A stretch of 64,000 nt of DNA from Chitinophaga varians (GTDB taxonomy: Bacteria > Bacteroidota > Bacteroidia > Chitinophagales > Chitinophagaceae). Where the stretch lies: positions 1,116,001 to 1,180,000 of the forward strand of contig NZ_JABAIA010000002.1 of NCBI RefSeq assembly GCF_012641275.1, given 5' to 3'. Shown piece after piece: positions 53,970 through 62,939 of this stretch; positions within the stretch are counted from its first letter, which is position 1; the number at the start of each line of letters is the position of its first letter. The notes below the pieces were generated by a model that saw only the letters and a program-made list of their open reading frames with translations, did no database searches and had not been told where the DNA came from. The translations under genes and the position numbers were made by a program.

Positions 53970-54998
53970 TTGGACTATCATCAATTTGATAAAAACGACT
54001 TCCTGGAAGATGCTTCCCTGCTCGCTTATGTGAAGGGCGATGACCCGGTCGCCGTGCGCTTTTGGGACGATTGGACACAGCAGCGGCCACCCAATATCGG
54101 GGAGTTCAGGAAAGCGGTGTTCCTGTTGCGCCACCTGTTGTCTGCCGAAAGGGTGAATGCCCGGCCGGGAACGGAGCAGGAGGTATGGGAGCGTATTTCA
54201 CAGGTGATAGACACCGCAGCGACCACGCCGGCGCGCCGTATCGGGCTGCGCAGATGGGTGGCTGCTGCCGCTGTATGCCTGCTGCTGGCGGGTGCTGGCA
54301 TAGGCTACTACTTCTACCGTTATAACGCCACGCAAACGGTGTACGCCGCCTACGGAACAAAAAAACAGATCATCCTGGAAGACGCCTCCGTGGTGACGCT
54401 CAATGGCAATTCCAGCCTGCGGTATGCCCTGCACTGGCGTAAAAACAGCCCGCGTGAGGTATGGCTCGATGGAGAGGCCTACTTTGAGGTACAGCATCTG
54501 AAGAAAGACAATCTTCCGCTGAAAGCCGGCGAACGTTTCCTGGTACACATCGGACAGGTGGACGTTGAAGTGCTGGGGACCACTTTTAATGTAAAGGACC
54601 GCCGCGGTATTACGACCGTGTTCCTGAAAAACGGAACGGTCAAAGTGGGGGCCAACAAGGCGGAAGGCCTGGTGATGCAACCAGGGGAGGAAACGGAATA
54701 CCACCAGCAGGAGCGCCTGCTCATTAAACATCCCGGTGACGCGGACGCAGCGGCGGCCTGGATGGACAATAAAATGGTTTTGCATAATACGGCCGTCAAA
54801 GAGATCGTCCAGGCACTGGAAGATGCCTACGGGTATAAGGTGGTGCTGACGGACACGGCTGTCGCCAACCGGAAAATCAATGGTGTCCTGCCGTTAAAGA
54901 ATACTGAAACATTATTGTATATATTGTCCAATATGCTGGATGTAGAGATAGACATCCATAAAGAAGACAGTACGCTGCTGTTCAGGCCCGGAAAATAG
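53970..54998 (+). CDS. FecR-family anti-sigma factor, locus 2
   Basis: Anti-sigma of 342 residues. The only possible start is TTG at 53970: a stop codon lies in frame 13 bases upstream, and there is no ATG in the first hundred codons. An AGAAAGG sequence precedes it as a ribosome site. N-terminal sigma-binding part about 1-85; one membrane helix at about 93-112 (WVAAAAVCLLLAGAGIGYYF); periplasmic FecR domain (ILEDASVVTLNGNSSLRYALHW ... EVWLDGEAYFEVQH ... FLVHIGQVDVEVLGTTFNVKDRRG); C-terminal DUF4974 segment (MVLHNTAVKEIVQALEDAYGYKVVLTD). Controls the sigma encoded upstream. Confidence 0.95.
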   Translation: MDYHQFDKNDFLEDASLLAYVKGDDPVAVRFWDDWTQQRPPNIGEFRKAVFLLRHLLSAERVNARPGTEQEVWERISQVIDTAATTPARRIGLRRWVAAAAVCLLLAGAGIGYYFYRYNATQTVYAAYGTKKQIILEDASVVTLNGNSSLRYALHWRKNSPREVWLDGEAYFEVQHLKKDNLPLKAGERFLVHIGQVDVEVLGTTFNVKDRRGITTVFLKNGTVKVGANKAEGLVMQPGEETEYHQQERLLIKHPGDADAAAAWMDNKMVLHNTAVKEIVQALEDAYGYKVVLTDTAVANRKINGVLPLKNTETLLYILSNMLDVEIDIHKEDSTLLFRPGK

Positions 54999-55031
54999 TA
55001 TTGTAGAAAAAACGTTAACCATTCCCTTTCG

Positions 55032-58000
55032 ATGAGAAAAATGCTACTTGTTTGTAGTTTCCTGCTGTTGCTGTCTCTGGTCACGTGGTCTGCCGCGGCG
55101 CAAAAAAAGATGTCGCTGATCGAGGCGCTGGACAAGGTTTCGGCTGCTCTTGGCACCCGTTTCGTATATGAAGCGTCCCTGCTGGCCAACAAAACTACGA
55201 CCGTTGATCTTTCTGACCTGAAAAACAAACCGGTGGAAGAGGTGTTGAAAGCCATCCTCTATCCCCATGACCTGTTGTTTTTGTATGTAGATAAAAACCA
55301 CTATACCATTGTGGCGCGGAAAAATAAACACTCCGGTAATATAGCGCAGTTGCAGCCTGAAGACGATGTCTCTCTGCCCGGTGACTCCATGCGGCAGATA
55401 CGGGGCAAGGTACTGAGCAACTACAACGAACCACTGGCCGGTGTTACACTCAGGGCCGGCCGTTATGCGGCGGCCACTAACAATGAAGGCGACTTTACGC
55501 TCCGTGTAGGCAGTACGGAAACAGCCCTGGATGCCACTGCCATCGGCTGGCAACCCGTGCATGTTGACATCTCCCCGAAAAATGGCGCCTGGTACTCTAT
55601 CACCATGCAGGCCTCTACCAGCCTGCTGAAAGAAATCGCCATTGTGTCTACCGGCTATCAGAAAATTGAAAAATCACAACTGTCCGGAGCAGCCACCGCC
55701 ATGTCTGCAAAGGATTATGACCAACGTACAGCCGTTACCGGTAACTTCCTGGAAAGTCTGGAAGGGAAAGTGCCGGGACTGGTGTACAACAGCATATCCC
55801 GCGAACTGTCTATCCGTGGCGTATCTACCTTTGATGCGGTAAAACGCCCGTTGATAGTGGTCGACGGATTTCCGACCGAAATAGATATCACTACCATCAA
55901 CCCGAACGACATCATATCGGTGTCGGTGCTGCGTGATGCCGCCGCCGCGGCTATCTACGGTGTACAGGCATCCAACGGCGTCATTGTTATTGAAACCAGG
56001 AGGGGCAAAAGCGGCAAACCGGTTTTTAGCCTGCGTGCAACCTATGCCATGCAGGCTAAACCGGATTTTGGTTACCTGCACTATGCAGGCTCACAGGAGT
56101 ATGCTCAGCTGATGAAAGACCGGGTAAACCTCGATGGTTATTCCCGCCGGCAGGTCCGAGCAGGCGCACCGATTGATCCGGTGTATGAATTGCTTTTTCA
56201 GGTAAAGGAAGGCACGCTGACAGCCGAAGAGGCTGACCGCCGGATTGCCGGTATCACCGGCTACAATAACATGGCAGACTATAAACGCCTCTTTTACCAG
56301 ACAAGGTATGCCCGGCAGGTTGACTTTGACGTGAGTGGCGGTAACGAAAAAAGTACCTATCTCCTGGGCATTAACTATGTGGGGGAAACGCCTGTGGAAA
56401 GACGTGCTGACAACCAGCGTTTTGTCCTGAATTTCGCCAATACGTACAAGTTTACCGACCGATTCTCATTCGATTTTCGCGCGGTGTATAACAATAGCGC
56501 CAACAAAAGCGGTAACACAGTACCCTATACGGACGTATTACCGCATCAGCGTTTTACCGATGAACAGGGAAATCCTGTCGCTTCAGTTTATGGGCCCCAG
56601 CGAGAAGCTTTTTTTTCCCGGAGCGTAGCGCAAAACGAGAAAATAAAAGCTTACGGCCTCTACGATCAGCTGTATTATCCTTATGGAGAATTGTTTGCCA
56701 CTACCAACAAAATCAACCTGTCGGCCATACGCCTGCAGGGCCGGCTCAATACAGTGTTAACCAAATGGCTTTCGCTGGACCTGGGTGGGGCTTATGAAAA
56801 TCAGCTGACAACTTCCAGCGTATTAAAGACAGATAATGCTTATGTTGTCCGTAAACTGATCAACACCAGGGCAAGGAAAGAGCCTGTCACCGGAAAGCCG
56901 CTGTATATTGATATTCCGGATGGGGATATCTATACACTGGACCACATAAGAGGTGTCTCCTATACGGTCCGTGGCCAGTTAAATGTGAACAGGGACTTTG
57001 ATGGCGGTAAACATAATATCTCGGCCATCGCCGGTATAGAGCAACGGAAACGGACAGAGTCCGGCGTAAAAAGCTCCTACTTTGGATATGATGGACAGTC
57101 GCTGCTCAGTAAACCTGTCAACATACAATCGCTAACAGGAAATAAGGCCCCGGAATTCAGTGAAACCGGCACGATGGCATCTACTTTTTTCCCGGAAGAT
57201 TTTTTCGGGGAAACCAGCCTCGACAGAAGGTTTATGTCGTACTACGCACAGGCAACCTATATCTACCATCATAAATACATCGCCACGGGCAGTTTCCGTA
57301 TAGATCAATCCAATCTCTTCGGTGCTGATCCTGCCTATAAAAACAAACCGTTATGGTCGGCCGGCGTCAGCTGGCGCATACATGAGGAGAATTTCATGCA
57401 GCCGGTTTCCTGGCTTAATCATCTTCAGCTACGTATGGCCACCGGGTTTAATGGTAACGTGCCTTCCAGTATCAGTGGCCCTTTTTTGTTGCTGGGTGCC
57501 GGGATCAACGCAGTGCCGGCTGTGGCAGTGCCGCAGTATCTTGTATTGTCGCCGGAAAATCAGTCCATCCGTTGGGAAACAACCCGCAATTTCAACCTGG
57601 GGATTGACTATGCATTGTTTGATAACCGTATCTCCGGCTCGGTGGACATCTACAATAAAAGTACGAAGGATGTTTTTGGCGAAATGTCTGCCGATCCTAC
57701 CACCGGCTTTAATTCATATCGTGCCAATACAGCGTCAATCCGCAACAGCGGTCTGGAACTGATGGTGAACAGTATTAACATAAAAGGCCGGCATTTCAAC
57801 TGGCAAACACAACTCACCGCCTCTTTTAATCATAACAAAGTATTAAAGGTAATGGCCGCTGAAAGTGAGGCTTCTGTCGATCTGATAGCAGGAACGCAGC
57901 TAAGGGAAGGGTATCCTGTTAATCCCCTGTTCAGCTACCATTATGGGGGGCTTAATGAACTGGGCCAGCCATTTGTGTATAACCGCTTCAATGAGAAAAA

Positions 58001-58586
58001 AGTCATGAACAGGTTAGACGATAACATCGTAGATGTAAGCTTTGAAGATCTGGTTTTTAATGGTACCGCCACACCCAAGTACGCGGTGGGGCTGAACAAC
58101 CAATTTTCACTGGGCAGCTTTGATCTCTCTTTTCTTTTCATGTACTACGGAGGCCATGTGATGAGAATACAACCCCCTTCTTCCTATGACGTTACTACCA
58201 CCTACCGTTATCCATTGCAGGGAGCGGCCAACTACTGGAGAAAGCCCGGTGATGAAACGCATACCGATATACCCGGCTTCCCGAAATACAATCAGCCTGG
58301 CGAATTTAACTACACAGCCATCTATGGTTATACCTATGCTCACAAATTCGTCCGGAAGGCCGACTATGTCCGGCTTCGCGATCTGATACTGACCTATAAC
58401 GTCAAATCGGCTTTCCTGCAGCGGAATGGATTGAACCGCACTCAGCTCCGGTTACAGGCGCAGAATATGTTTCGTTATACCTTCAGCGGAAATGATATCG
58501 ACCCTGAAGCCATAGACCGGGTGACGGGCGTCCGCAGCCTGCCGGTGGAACCATTTTATAGTTTTTCTTTTTACACTAACTTCTAA
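55032..58586 (+). CDS. SusC/RagA-type TonB-dependent receptor with STN domain, locus 2
   Basis: Outer membrane importer of 1,184 residues with the same domain order as the locus 1 protein: signal peptide (MRKMLLVCSFLLLLSLVTWSAAA), STN domain at about 25-100 (MSLIEALDKVSAALGTRFVYEASLL), carboxypeptidase-regulatory-like domain at about 120-200 (IRGKVLSNYNEPLAGVTLRAGRYAAATNNEGDFTLRV), plug at about 215-335 (SQLSGAATAMSAKDYDQRTA ... PLIVVDGFPTEIDITTINPNDIISVSVLRDAAAAAIYGVQASNGVIVI) and a long barrel. SusD follows after only 8 bases. Cargo unknown. Confidence 0.96.
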   Translation: MRKMLLVCSFLLLLSLVTWSAAAQKKMSLIEALDKVSAALGTRFVYEASLLANKTTTVDLSDLKNKPVEEVLKAILYPHDLLFLYVDKNHYTIVARKNKHSGNIAQLQPEDDVSLPGDSMRQIRGKVLSNYNEPLAGVTLRAGRYAAATNNEGDFTLRVGSTETALDATAIGWQPVHVDISPKNGAWYSITMQASTSLLKEIAIVSTGYQKIEKSQLSGAATAMSAKDYDQRTAVTGNFLESLEGKVPGLVYNSISRELSIRGVSTFDAVKRPLIVVDGFPTEIDITTINPNDIISVSVLRDAAAAAIYGVQASNGVIVIETRRGKSGKPVFSLRATYAMQAKPDFGYLHYAGSQEYAQLMKDRVNLDGYSRRQVRAGAPIDPVYELLFQVKEGTLTAEEADRRIAGITGYNNMADYKRLFYQTRYARQVDFDVSGGNEKSTYLLGINYVGETPVERRADNQRFVLNFANTYKFTDRFSFDFRAVYNNSANKSGNTVPYTDVLPHQRFTDEQGNPVASVYGPQREAFFSRSVAQNEKIKAYGLYDQLYYPYGELFATTNKINLSAIRLQGRLNTVLTKWLSLDLGGAYENQLTTSSVLKTDNAYVVRKLINTRARKEPVTGKPLYIDIPDGDIYTLDHIRGVSYTVRGQLNVNRDFDGGKHNISAIAGIEQRKRTESGVKSSYFGYDGQSLLSKPVNIQSLTGNKAPEFSETGTMASTFFPEDFFGETSLDRRFMSYYAQATYIYHHKYIATGSFRIDQSNLFGADPAYKNKPLWSAGVSWRIHEENFMQPVSWLNHLQLRMATGFNGNVPSSISGPFLLLGAGINAVPAVAVPQYLVLSPENQSIRWETTRNFNLGIDYALFDNRISGSVDIYNKSTKDVFGEMSADPTTGFNSYRANTASIRNSGLELMVNSINIKGRHFNWQTQLTASFNHNKVLKVMAAESEASVDLIAGTQLREGYPVNPLFSYHYGGLNELGQPFVYNRFNEKKVMNRLDDNIVDVSFEDLVFNGTATPKYAVGLNNQFSLGSFDLSFLFMYYGGHVMRIQPPSSYDVTTTYRYPLQGAANYWRKPGDETHTDIPGFPKYNQPGEFNYTAIYGYTYAHKFVRKADYVRLRDLILTYNVKSAFLQRNGLNRTQLRLQAQNMFRYTFSGNDIDPEAIDRVTGVRSLPVEPFYSFSFYTNF

Positions 58587-58594
58587 TACTGTTG

Positions 58595-59920
58595 ATGATG
58601 AAGAAAATTTGGACCCTCGCACTGATAACAGTATGCATCTCCTGCAATAAGTTCCTGGAAGTAAAACCCAAAGGGGTCATCATCCCGGAAAAACTGAAAG
58701 ACTTTGAAGGACTGCTGAATTCACAAACCATGATATTCAGTTTTCCGGAGGCGCTTTTATATAGTACAGACGACTATTATGGTGTATACAACGAGCAGGA
58801 AAAAAATATGCAGGCAAATTGCTATTACTGGCGATCAGATATTGATGCCAACGACCAGATCAGCCCGGCCATATGGGGGAGCGGTTATGAAATTATTTAC
58901 CGGGCCAATGTCATCATCAACAACGTGATGAAGGCCACCGAAAGCAATGAACAGCAGCGCCGGCAAATATTGGGAGAAGGAATGGCTGCAAGGGCAGAAG
59001 CCTATTTTACCATGCTCACCGCTTTTGCCAAAGCCTACAATCCGGTCACCGCTAAAAATGATCCCGGCCTGCCGCTGGTAACCAACACGAATGTGACAAC
59101 ACAGGTGCCGCAGCGCTCCTCGCTGCAAACAACACTCGATTCTGTCATCCATGATCTGCAACTGGCCGTTACCATGTTACCGGAACAAAACATCAACCGC
59201 TTTCGCTGTACTAAATATGCAGCCTGCGGTATGCTATCAAGGATATATCTGTATATTGGCAACTATGGGGAAGCAGACCGGTTTGCCGACAGCGCTCTTA
59301 AAGCGCGGCACGAACTGCTGGACTACAATAATTTTCAAAGCTGGGAGGATTTCCCTGTGACTGATTTTAATCCTGAAATTTTGTGGCAACGAGGTAGTTA
59401 TGATTATATGGTGCCCGGCGGGATGCTGTATGCTGACACCCTGAAAAGTTTGTTTCGGGAAGGAGATCTGCGATACAGTTACCTGGCAAAGGAATCGCCG
59501 GACGGACTGATGAGGGGAATCACCCCCGGAGCTCCTAACTTCGGCATTACCTTCCCTGAATTATACCTGACCCGCGCCGAAGTAGCAGCCAGAAAAGGGA
59601 ATATTCCCGCTGCCATGGAATTTGTAAATTTCCTTCGGAAAGCCCGCATTGAAAAGGATGCGTTTACACCTTCCACAGCTACTACCCAGGAAGAAGCCCT
59701 GGACATCGTACTGGCAGAGCGCCGCAGGGAACTCGCCTTCGGCGGCCAACGCTGGATGGACATGAAACGACTGGACCACGAAGGCAGAATGCCTGCCGTC
59801 AAAAGAGTGAACAGGGAAACAGGCGCGGTGATTGCCGTTCTCGAACCTAACAGCAGGCACTATACGTTCCAGATACCGGTAAGAGTAAGAAAATTTAATC
59901 CTGGTATGATCATCAACTAA
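58595..59920 (+). CDS. SusD/RagB-family surface lipoprotein, locus 2
   Basis: Substrate-binding lipoprotein of 441 residues, starting at one of two adjacent ATGs (58595 or 58598). Signal MMKKIWTLALITVCISCNKFLEVKP with the lipobox Cys at about residue 17. Core helices: RRQILGEGMAARAEAYFTMLTAFAKAYNP, TTLDSVIHDLQLAVTML, YAACGMLSRIYLYIGNYGEADRFADSAL. C-terminal SusD region: IVLAERRRELAFGGQRWMDMKRLDHEGRMPAVKR. It matches its locus 1 counterpart in size and layout. The TlpA gene follows 24 bases downstream. Confidence 0.95.
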   Translation: MMKKIWTLALITVCISCNKFLEVKPKGVIIPEKLKDFEGLLNSQTMIFSFPEALLYSTDDYYGVYNEQEKNMQANCYYWRSDIDANDQISPAIWGSGYEIIYRANVIINNVMKATESNEQQRRQILGEGMAARAEAYFTMLTAFAKAYNPVTAKNDPGLPLVTNTNVTTQVPQRSSLQTTLDSVIHDLQLAVTMLPEQNINRFRCTKYAACGMLSRIYLYIGNYGEADRFADSALKARHELLDYNNFQSWEDFPVTDFNPEILWQRGSYDYMVPGGMLYADTLKSLFREGDLRYSYLAKESPDGLMRGITPGAPNFGITFPELYLTRAEVAARKGNIPAAMEFVNFLRKARIEKDAFTPSTATTQEEALDIVLAERRRELAFGGQRWMDMKRLDHEGRMPAVKRVNRETGAVIAVLEPNSRHYTFQIPVRVRKFNPGMIIN

Positions 59921-59944
59921 CCTAAGCCAATAAAACGCCATTTT

Positions 59945-61426
59945 ATGAAACCCTGGTTAAAAAACACTGTACTGAGCATAGCCGCCACCGCCGCGGCTTT
60001 TCCAGCGTTCAGCCAGTCAACGGTCAGCGGTAAACTGCCGCCCGGTCAGGAAACAAGCCTGAAACTCTCACAGCCCGGAATGGAAACACTGGAAGTGCCG
60101 GTGGACAAAACCGGTAAGTTTTCGTTTGCCACCGGCAAATTGCCTAAAGGCATCTATCAGCTGGACAAGATAGGCCCGGTGTACCTCGAGCCCGGCTATG
60201 CCCTTGAAATAACCGGGGAAGATGATAGCTACCGCTTCAAAGGAAAAGGCAGTACGGAGAATAACCTCATCCGGGAAGTAGGCAACCAGCTGAAAGCATA
60301 TGTACCCATGTCCGGGGAAGATTATCTCTATTCTTTTTACATGTGGGACCTACCTGAATTTCGGCAGAAAATGAATGCCTGGCGACAGGCGGCGGCTAAA
60401 ACGGTGGAAAAATCAGGCAACCCTTATTTCATCGGACTGCAAAAGGCCGCAGTGGACTTCCGGATAAGGACCATCACGCAGGACTGGTGGATAAACTATG
60501 GTGTGGACTCTGTAAAACAAATTGCGTTTCAACAGTTGCTGGAAACACCGCCTGAGCCAGAAGATACCATGCGGGCGGCAAAGTTCAGAACAGCCTACGA
60601 TGCAATGCACCTGAAGAAATTGACAAAAGAAGAAAAGAATGTACTCGATTCGCTGATGTATGAAGGCTGGGACATGAATAACGAAGACTGGTTCCGCAAC
60701 GTAGCCGCTTATCGCGATGTACTCGACGGTAAGATTGCCAACATTACGTACGCCACTTACCAGAAAGAGTTAATGGCCGGTGCAGAACTGGACGCGTTAA
60801 AAGCCAACGTGGTGGACACTAAAATAACTTCCCCCTTTATCCGCGGGTACTATCAATATCTTCAGGCGTCCGCCGTTATTAAAAGGAGCGATGATGTCAG
60901 CAATATAGATTCCGTGTATAAAAAATTTATGGCGGAGGTGACCAATGATGTCTACAAAAAGAAAATCAGCGAGGCTTACGATAACTTTAAAAAATATGGC
61001 GATAACCAGCCTGCCCCTGATTTTGAATTTGAAAACGTCCATGGCGCAAAAGTAAGGCTGAGCAGCCTGAAAGGGAAATACGTCTACATCGATGTATGGG
61101 CCACCTGGTGCGGCCCCTGCAAAAGAGAGATCCCGGCTCTTACTGCTATCGAAGAAAAATTCGCAGGGAAAAACATACACTTCATCAGCTTGTCTGTAGA
61201 CCGTCAGTCAGATAAAGAAAAGTGGCAGGACTTTGTGAAGGAAAAACAACTGAAAGGGGAACAGCTCATCACAGACAACGATTTTAATGCGGATTTCATC
61301 AAAAACTTTAATATCAATGCTATTCCCAGATTTATATTGATCGGGCCTGACGGGAAAATTGTTTCCGCCAGGGCCAAACGGCCATCAGACCCGGGATTAC
61401 AGGAGCAGTTGAATAGTTTGCTATAA
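59945..61426 (+). CDS. TlpA-like thioredoxin-fold protein, locus 2
   Basis: Periplasmic thiol-disulfide protein of 493 residues: signal peptide (MKPWLKNTVLSIAATAAAFPAFS), an N-terminal beta domain (about 25-110), a long helical middle (about 110-350), and a C-terminal thioredoxin domain with active site ATWCGPC, Cys389 and Cys392, and a cis-Pro region NAIPRFILIGPDG. About 100 residues longer than the locus 1 homologue, the extra length being in the middle. It ends the operon, followed by a terminator. The consistent presence of such a protein in both loci suggests thiol chemistry is part of cargo handling. Confidence 0.94.
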   Translation: MKPWLKNTVLSIAATAAAFPAFSQSTVSGKLPPGQETSLKLSQPGMETLEVPVDKTGKFSFATGKLPKGIYQLDKIGPVYLEPGYALEITGEDDSYRFKGKGSTENNLIREVGNQLKAYVPMSGEDYLYSFYMWDLPEFRQKMNAWRQAAAKTVEKSGNPYFIGLQKAAVDFRIRTITQDWWINYGVDSVKQIAFQQLLETPPEPEDTMRAAKFRTAYDAMHLKKLTKEEKNVLDSLMYEGWDMNNEDWFRNVAAYRDVLDGKIANITYATYQKELMAGAELDALKANVVDTKITSPFIRGYYQYLQASAVIKRSDDVSNIDSVYKKFMAEVTNDVYKKKISEAYDNFKKYGDNQPAPDFEFENVHGAKVRLSSLKGKYVYIDVWATWCGPCKREIPALTAIEEKFAGKNIHFISLSVDRQSDKEKWQDFVKEKQLKGEQLITDNDFNADFIKNFNINAIPRFILIGPDGKIVSARAKRPSDPGLQEQLNSLL

Positions 61427-61435
61427 ATGTGTACG

Positions 61436-61459
61436 GGGGCCGCAGCGATGAGCGGCCCC
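61436..61459 (+). terminator. Terminator of the locus 2 operon
   Basis: Arms GGGGCCGC (61436-61443) and GCGGCCCC (61452-61459), 8-base loop, followed by TGTTTTTTAAAT; placed between convergent genes. Confidence 0.85.
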
Positions 61460-61465
61460 TGTTTT

Positions 61466-62233
61466 TTAAATATCTTTCTTCCTGAAAATCCGCACGGCCA
61501 ATATCAATGGAACAATCATCCAGCACAGCATGCACATCGTTGTATAAACAGTCCCCGTAGCAGATCCCATAAACTTTTTAAACAACGCCCCGGAATAACC
61601 CATCATTACGGCAGCATCCAGCTGCAGTAATACCAGTATCCGCGCCAGGTCCACCGGGTTCAGGGAGATGAGGCCCAGCAAGGGCTGGTCTATCGGATAA
61701 TCACTGAAAGAGTAAATAAAGGCGAGCAATAATCCATCAAACAACAGCGTGAAAAACAGGGCCGTGATAATGGCTGCGCCGATACCCCTGGTTTTATCCT
61801 TGAACACTACGAAGATCAGCAGCGCCAACGCTGAGAAAATAAGTGTGAGCAACAGACCGCTGATGACAAGCGCGATGGCCGCAAGGCTATTGTACAGCAC
61901 TCCCACGGTGACGCCTACACCGGCCAGGTATGCAAGGCCTAACGCGGTGGATATGCCGGTATAGGAGGCCAGCAGCATAGATTTACGGCGTATGGGCTGT
62001 GCCAGTAGCAGTTCGGTGAACTCCGCGGAATTAAAAAAGTAAATGGTGGAAAAAAGGATACTGATGATCGGTACAAACAGCAAGGTGATATTGAGCAGGC
62101 TCAACATGCCTTTGGACATGTTGTCGCTCATGCCTGTCACGCTGATGGTCAGTGCGGCCAGCACCAGGGTATATATCAGGATAGTCCTGTTTTTTAACAG
62201 GTCTATCAGCACGTATTTAATAATTGTTTTCAT
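61466..62233 (-). CDS. nosY: NosY-like ABC transporter permease
   Basis: Integral membrane subunit of 255 residues with six helices, of the ABC-2 type found in nitrous oxide reductase maturation. Features: an N-terminal YVLIDLLKNRTILIYTLVLAAL, cytoplasmic EFTELLLAQPIRRKSMLLASY and the NosY-typical LNPVDLARILVLLQLDAAVMMGYSGA. Its start lies within the end of nosF (17-base overlap), so the two are translated together. Works with NosF and NosD to supply the Cu-S cluster of NosZ; nosZ itself is not in the window. Confidence 0.88.
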   Translation of the reverse strand: MKTIIKYVLIDLLKNRTILIYTLVLAALTISVTGMSDNMSKGMLSLLNITLLFVPIISILFSTIYFFNSAEFTELLLAQPIRRKSMLLASYTGISTALGLAYLAGVGVTVGVLYNSLAAIALVISGLLLTLIFSALALLIFVVFKDKTRGIGAAIITALFFTLLFDGLLLAFIYSFSDYPIDQPLLGLISLNPVDLARILVLLQLDAAVMMGYSGALFKKFMGSATGTVYTTMCMLCWMIVPLILAVRIFRKKDI

Positions 62234-62939
62234 GTAGATGTGTTTGCATCATGGCCGCGATCACTTTGTTCAGTTGACGTTGACCGGTTGATTCTTTCAG
62301 TTCTTCCACCGTTTTAAAACAGATGAGTTTCCCTTCCTGCAGGTATACCACATGACTGGTGATGTCATCGAGGTCACTGAGCACATGTGAGGTGATGAGT
62401 ACCAGTTTTCCGTTGGCCCGCTCCCGTGCTATTTTGTCTTTCAGGATTTCGCTGGCCACAGGATCGAGGCCGGCGGTAGGTTCGTCAAGTATCAGGATAT
62501 CGGGCGAAAAGAGGAAGGCGAGGCAGGCGCTCACTTTCTGCCGGGTGCCGCCGGAGAGGTTGCGCATTAGTTTATGGTCAAAAGAAGGCAGGTTGAACTG
62601 ATGGACCAGCTCTTCGTCATAATGTTTGCAGTCTTTCCTTACCTCCCGCAGCATGGCCAGCACCTGCCGGATGGTCATGTTTTCGGGGTAGCGGCCGATC
62701 TGCGGCATGTAACCGATTTTAGAGCGGTAGCTCCAGTGGCTGCGGATTTCCTGGCCGTTTATATGAACACTGCCTTTCTCGGGGATCACCAGTCCGAGGA
62801 TGGATTTGATCAGGGTCGTTTTGCCGGAACCGTTAGGTCCCAGCAGGGAGATGGCCTGGCCCCTTTCCAGGTGCAGGTTGATATCATCCAGCGCTCTGAA
62901 TTTTTTGAATGATTTTGTAAGGTGACTGATACGGATCAT
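62217..62939 (-). CDS. nosF: NosF-like ABC transporter ATP-binding protein
   Basis: ATPase of 240 residues: Walker A GPNGSGKT (34-41), signature LSGGTRQKV, Walker B ILILDEPTAGLDP and switch His in LITSHVL. The Q-loop region reads IGYMPQIGRYPENMTI. Assignment to NosF rests on position between a NosD-type and a NosY-type gene. Start overlaps the nosD stop (ATGA at 62936-62939), and its own end overlaps nosY. Confidence 0.9.
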   Translation of the reverse strand: MIRISHLTKSFKKFRALDDINLHLERGQAISLLGPNGSGKTTLIKSILGLVIPEKGSVHINGQEIRSHWSYRSKIGYMPQIGRYPENMTIRQVLAMLREVRKDCKHYDEELVHQFNLPSFDHKLMRNLSGGTRQKVSACLAFLFSPDILILDEPTAGLDPVASEILKDKIARERANGKLVLITSHVLSDLDDITSHVVYLQEGKLICFKTVEELKESTGQRQLNKVIAAMMQTHLHENNY

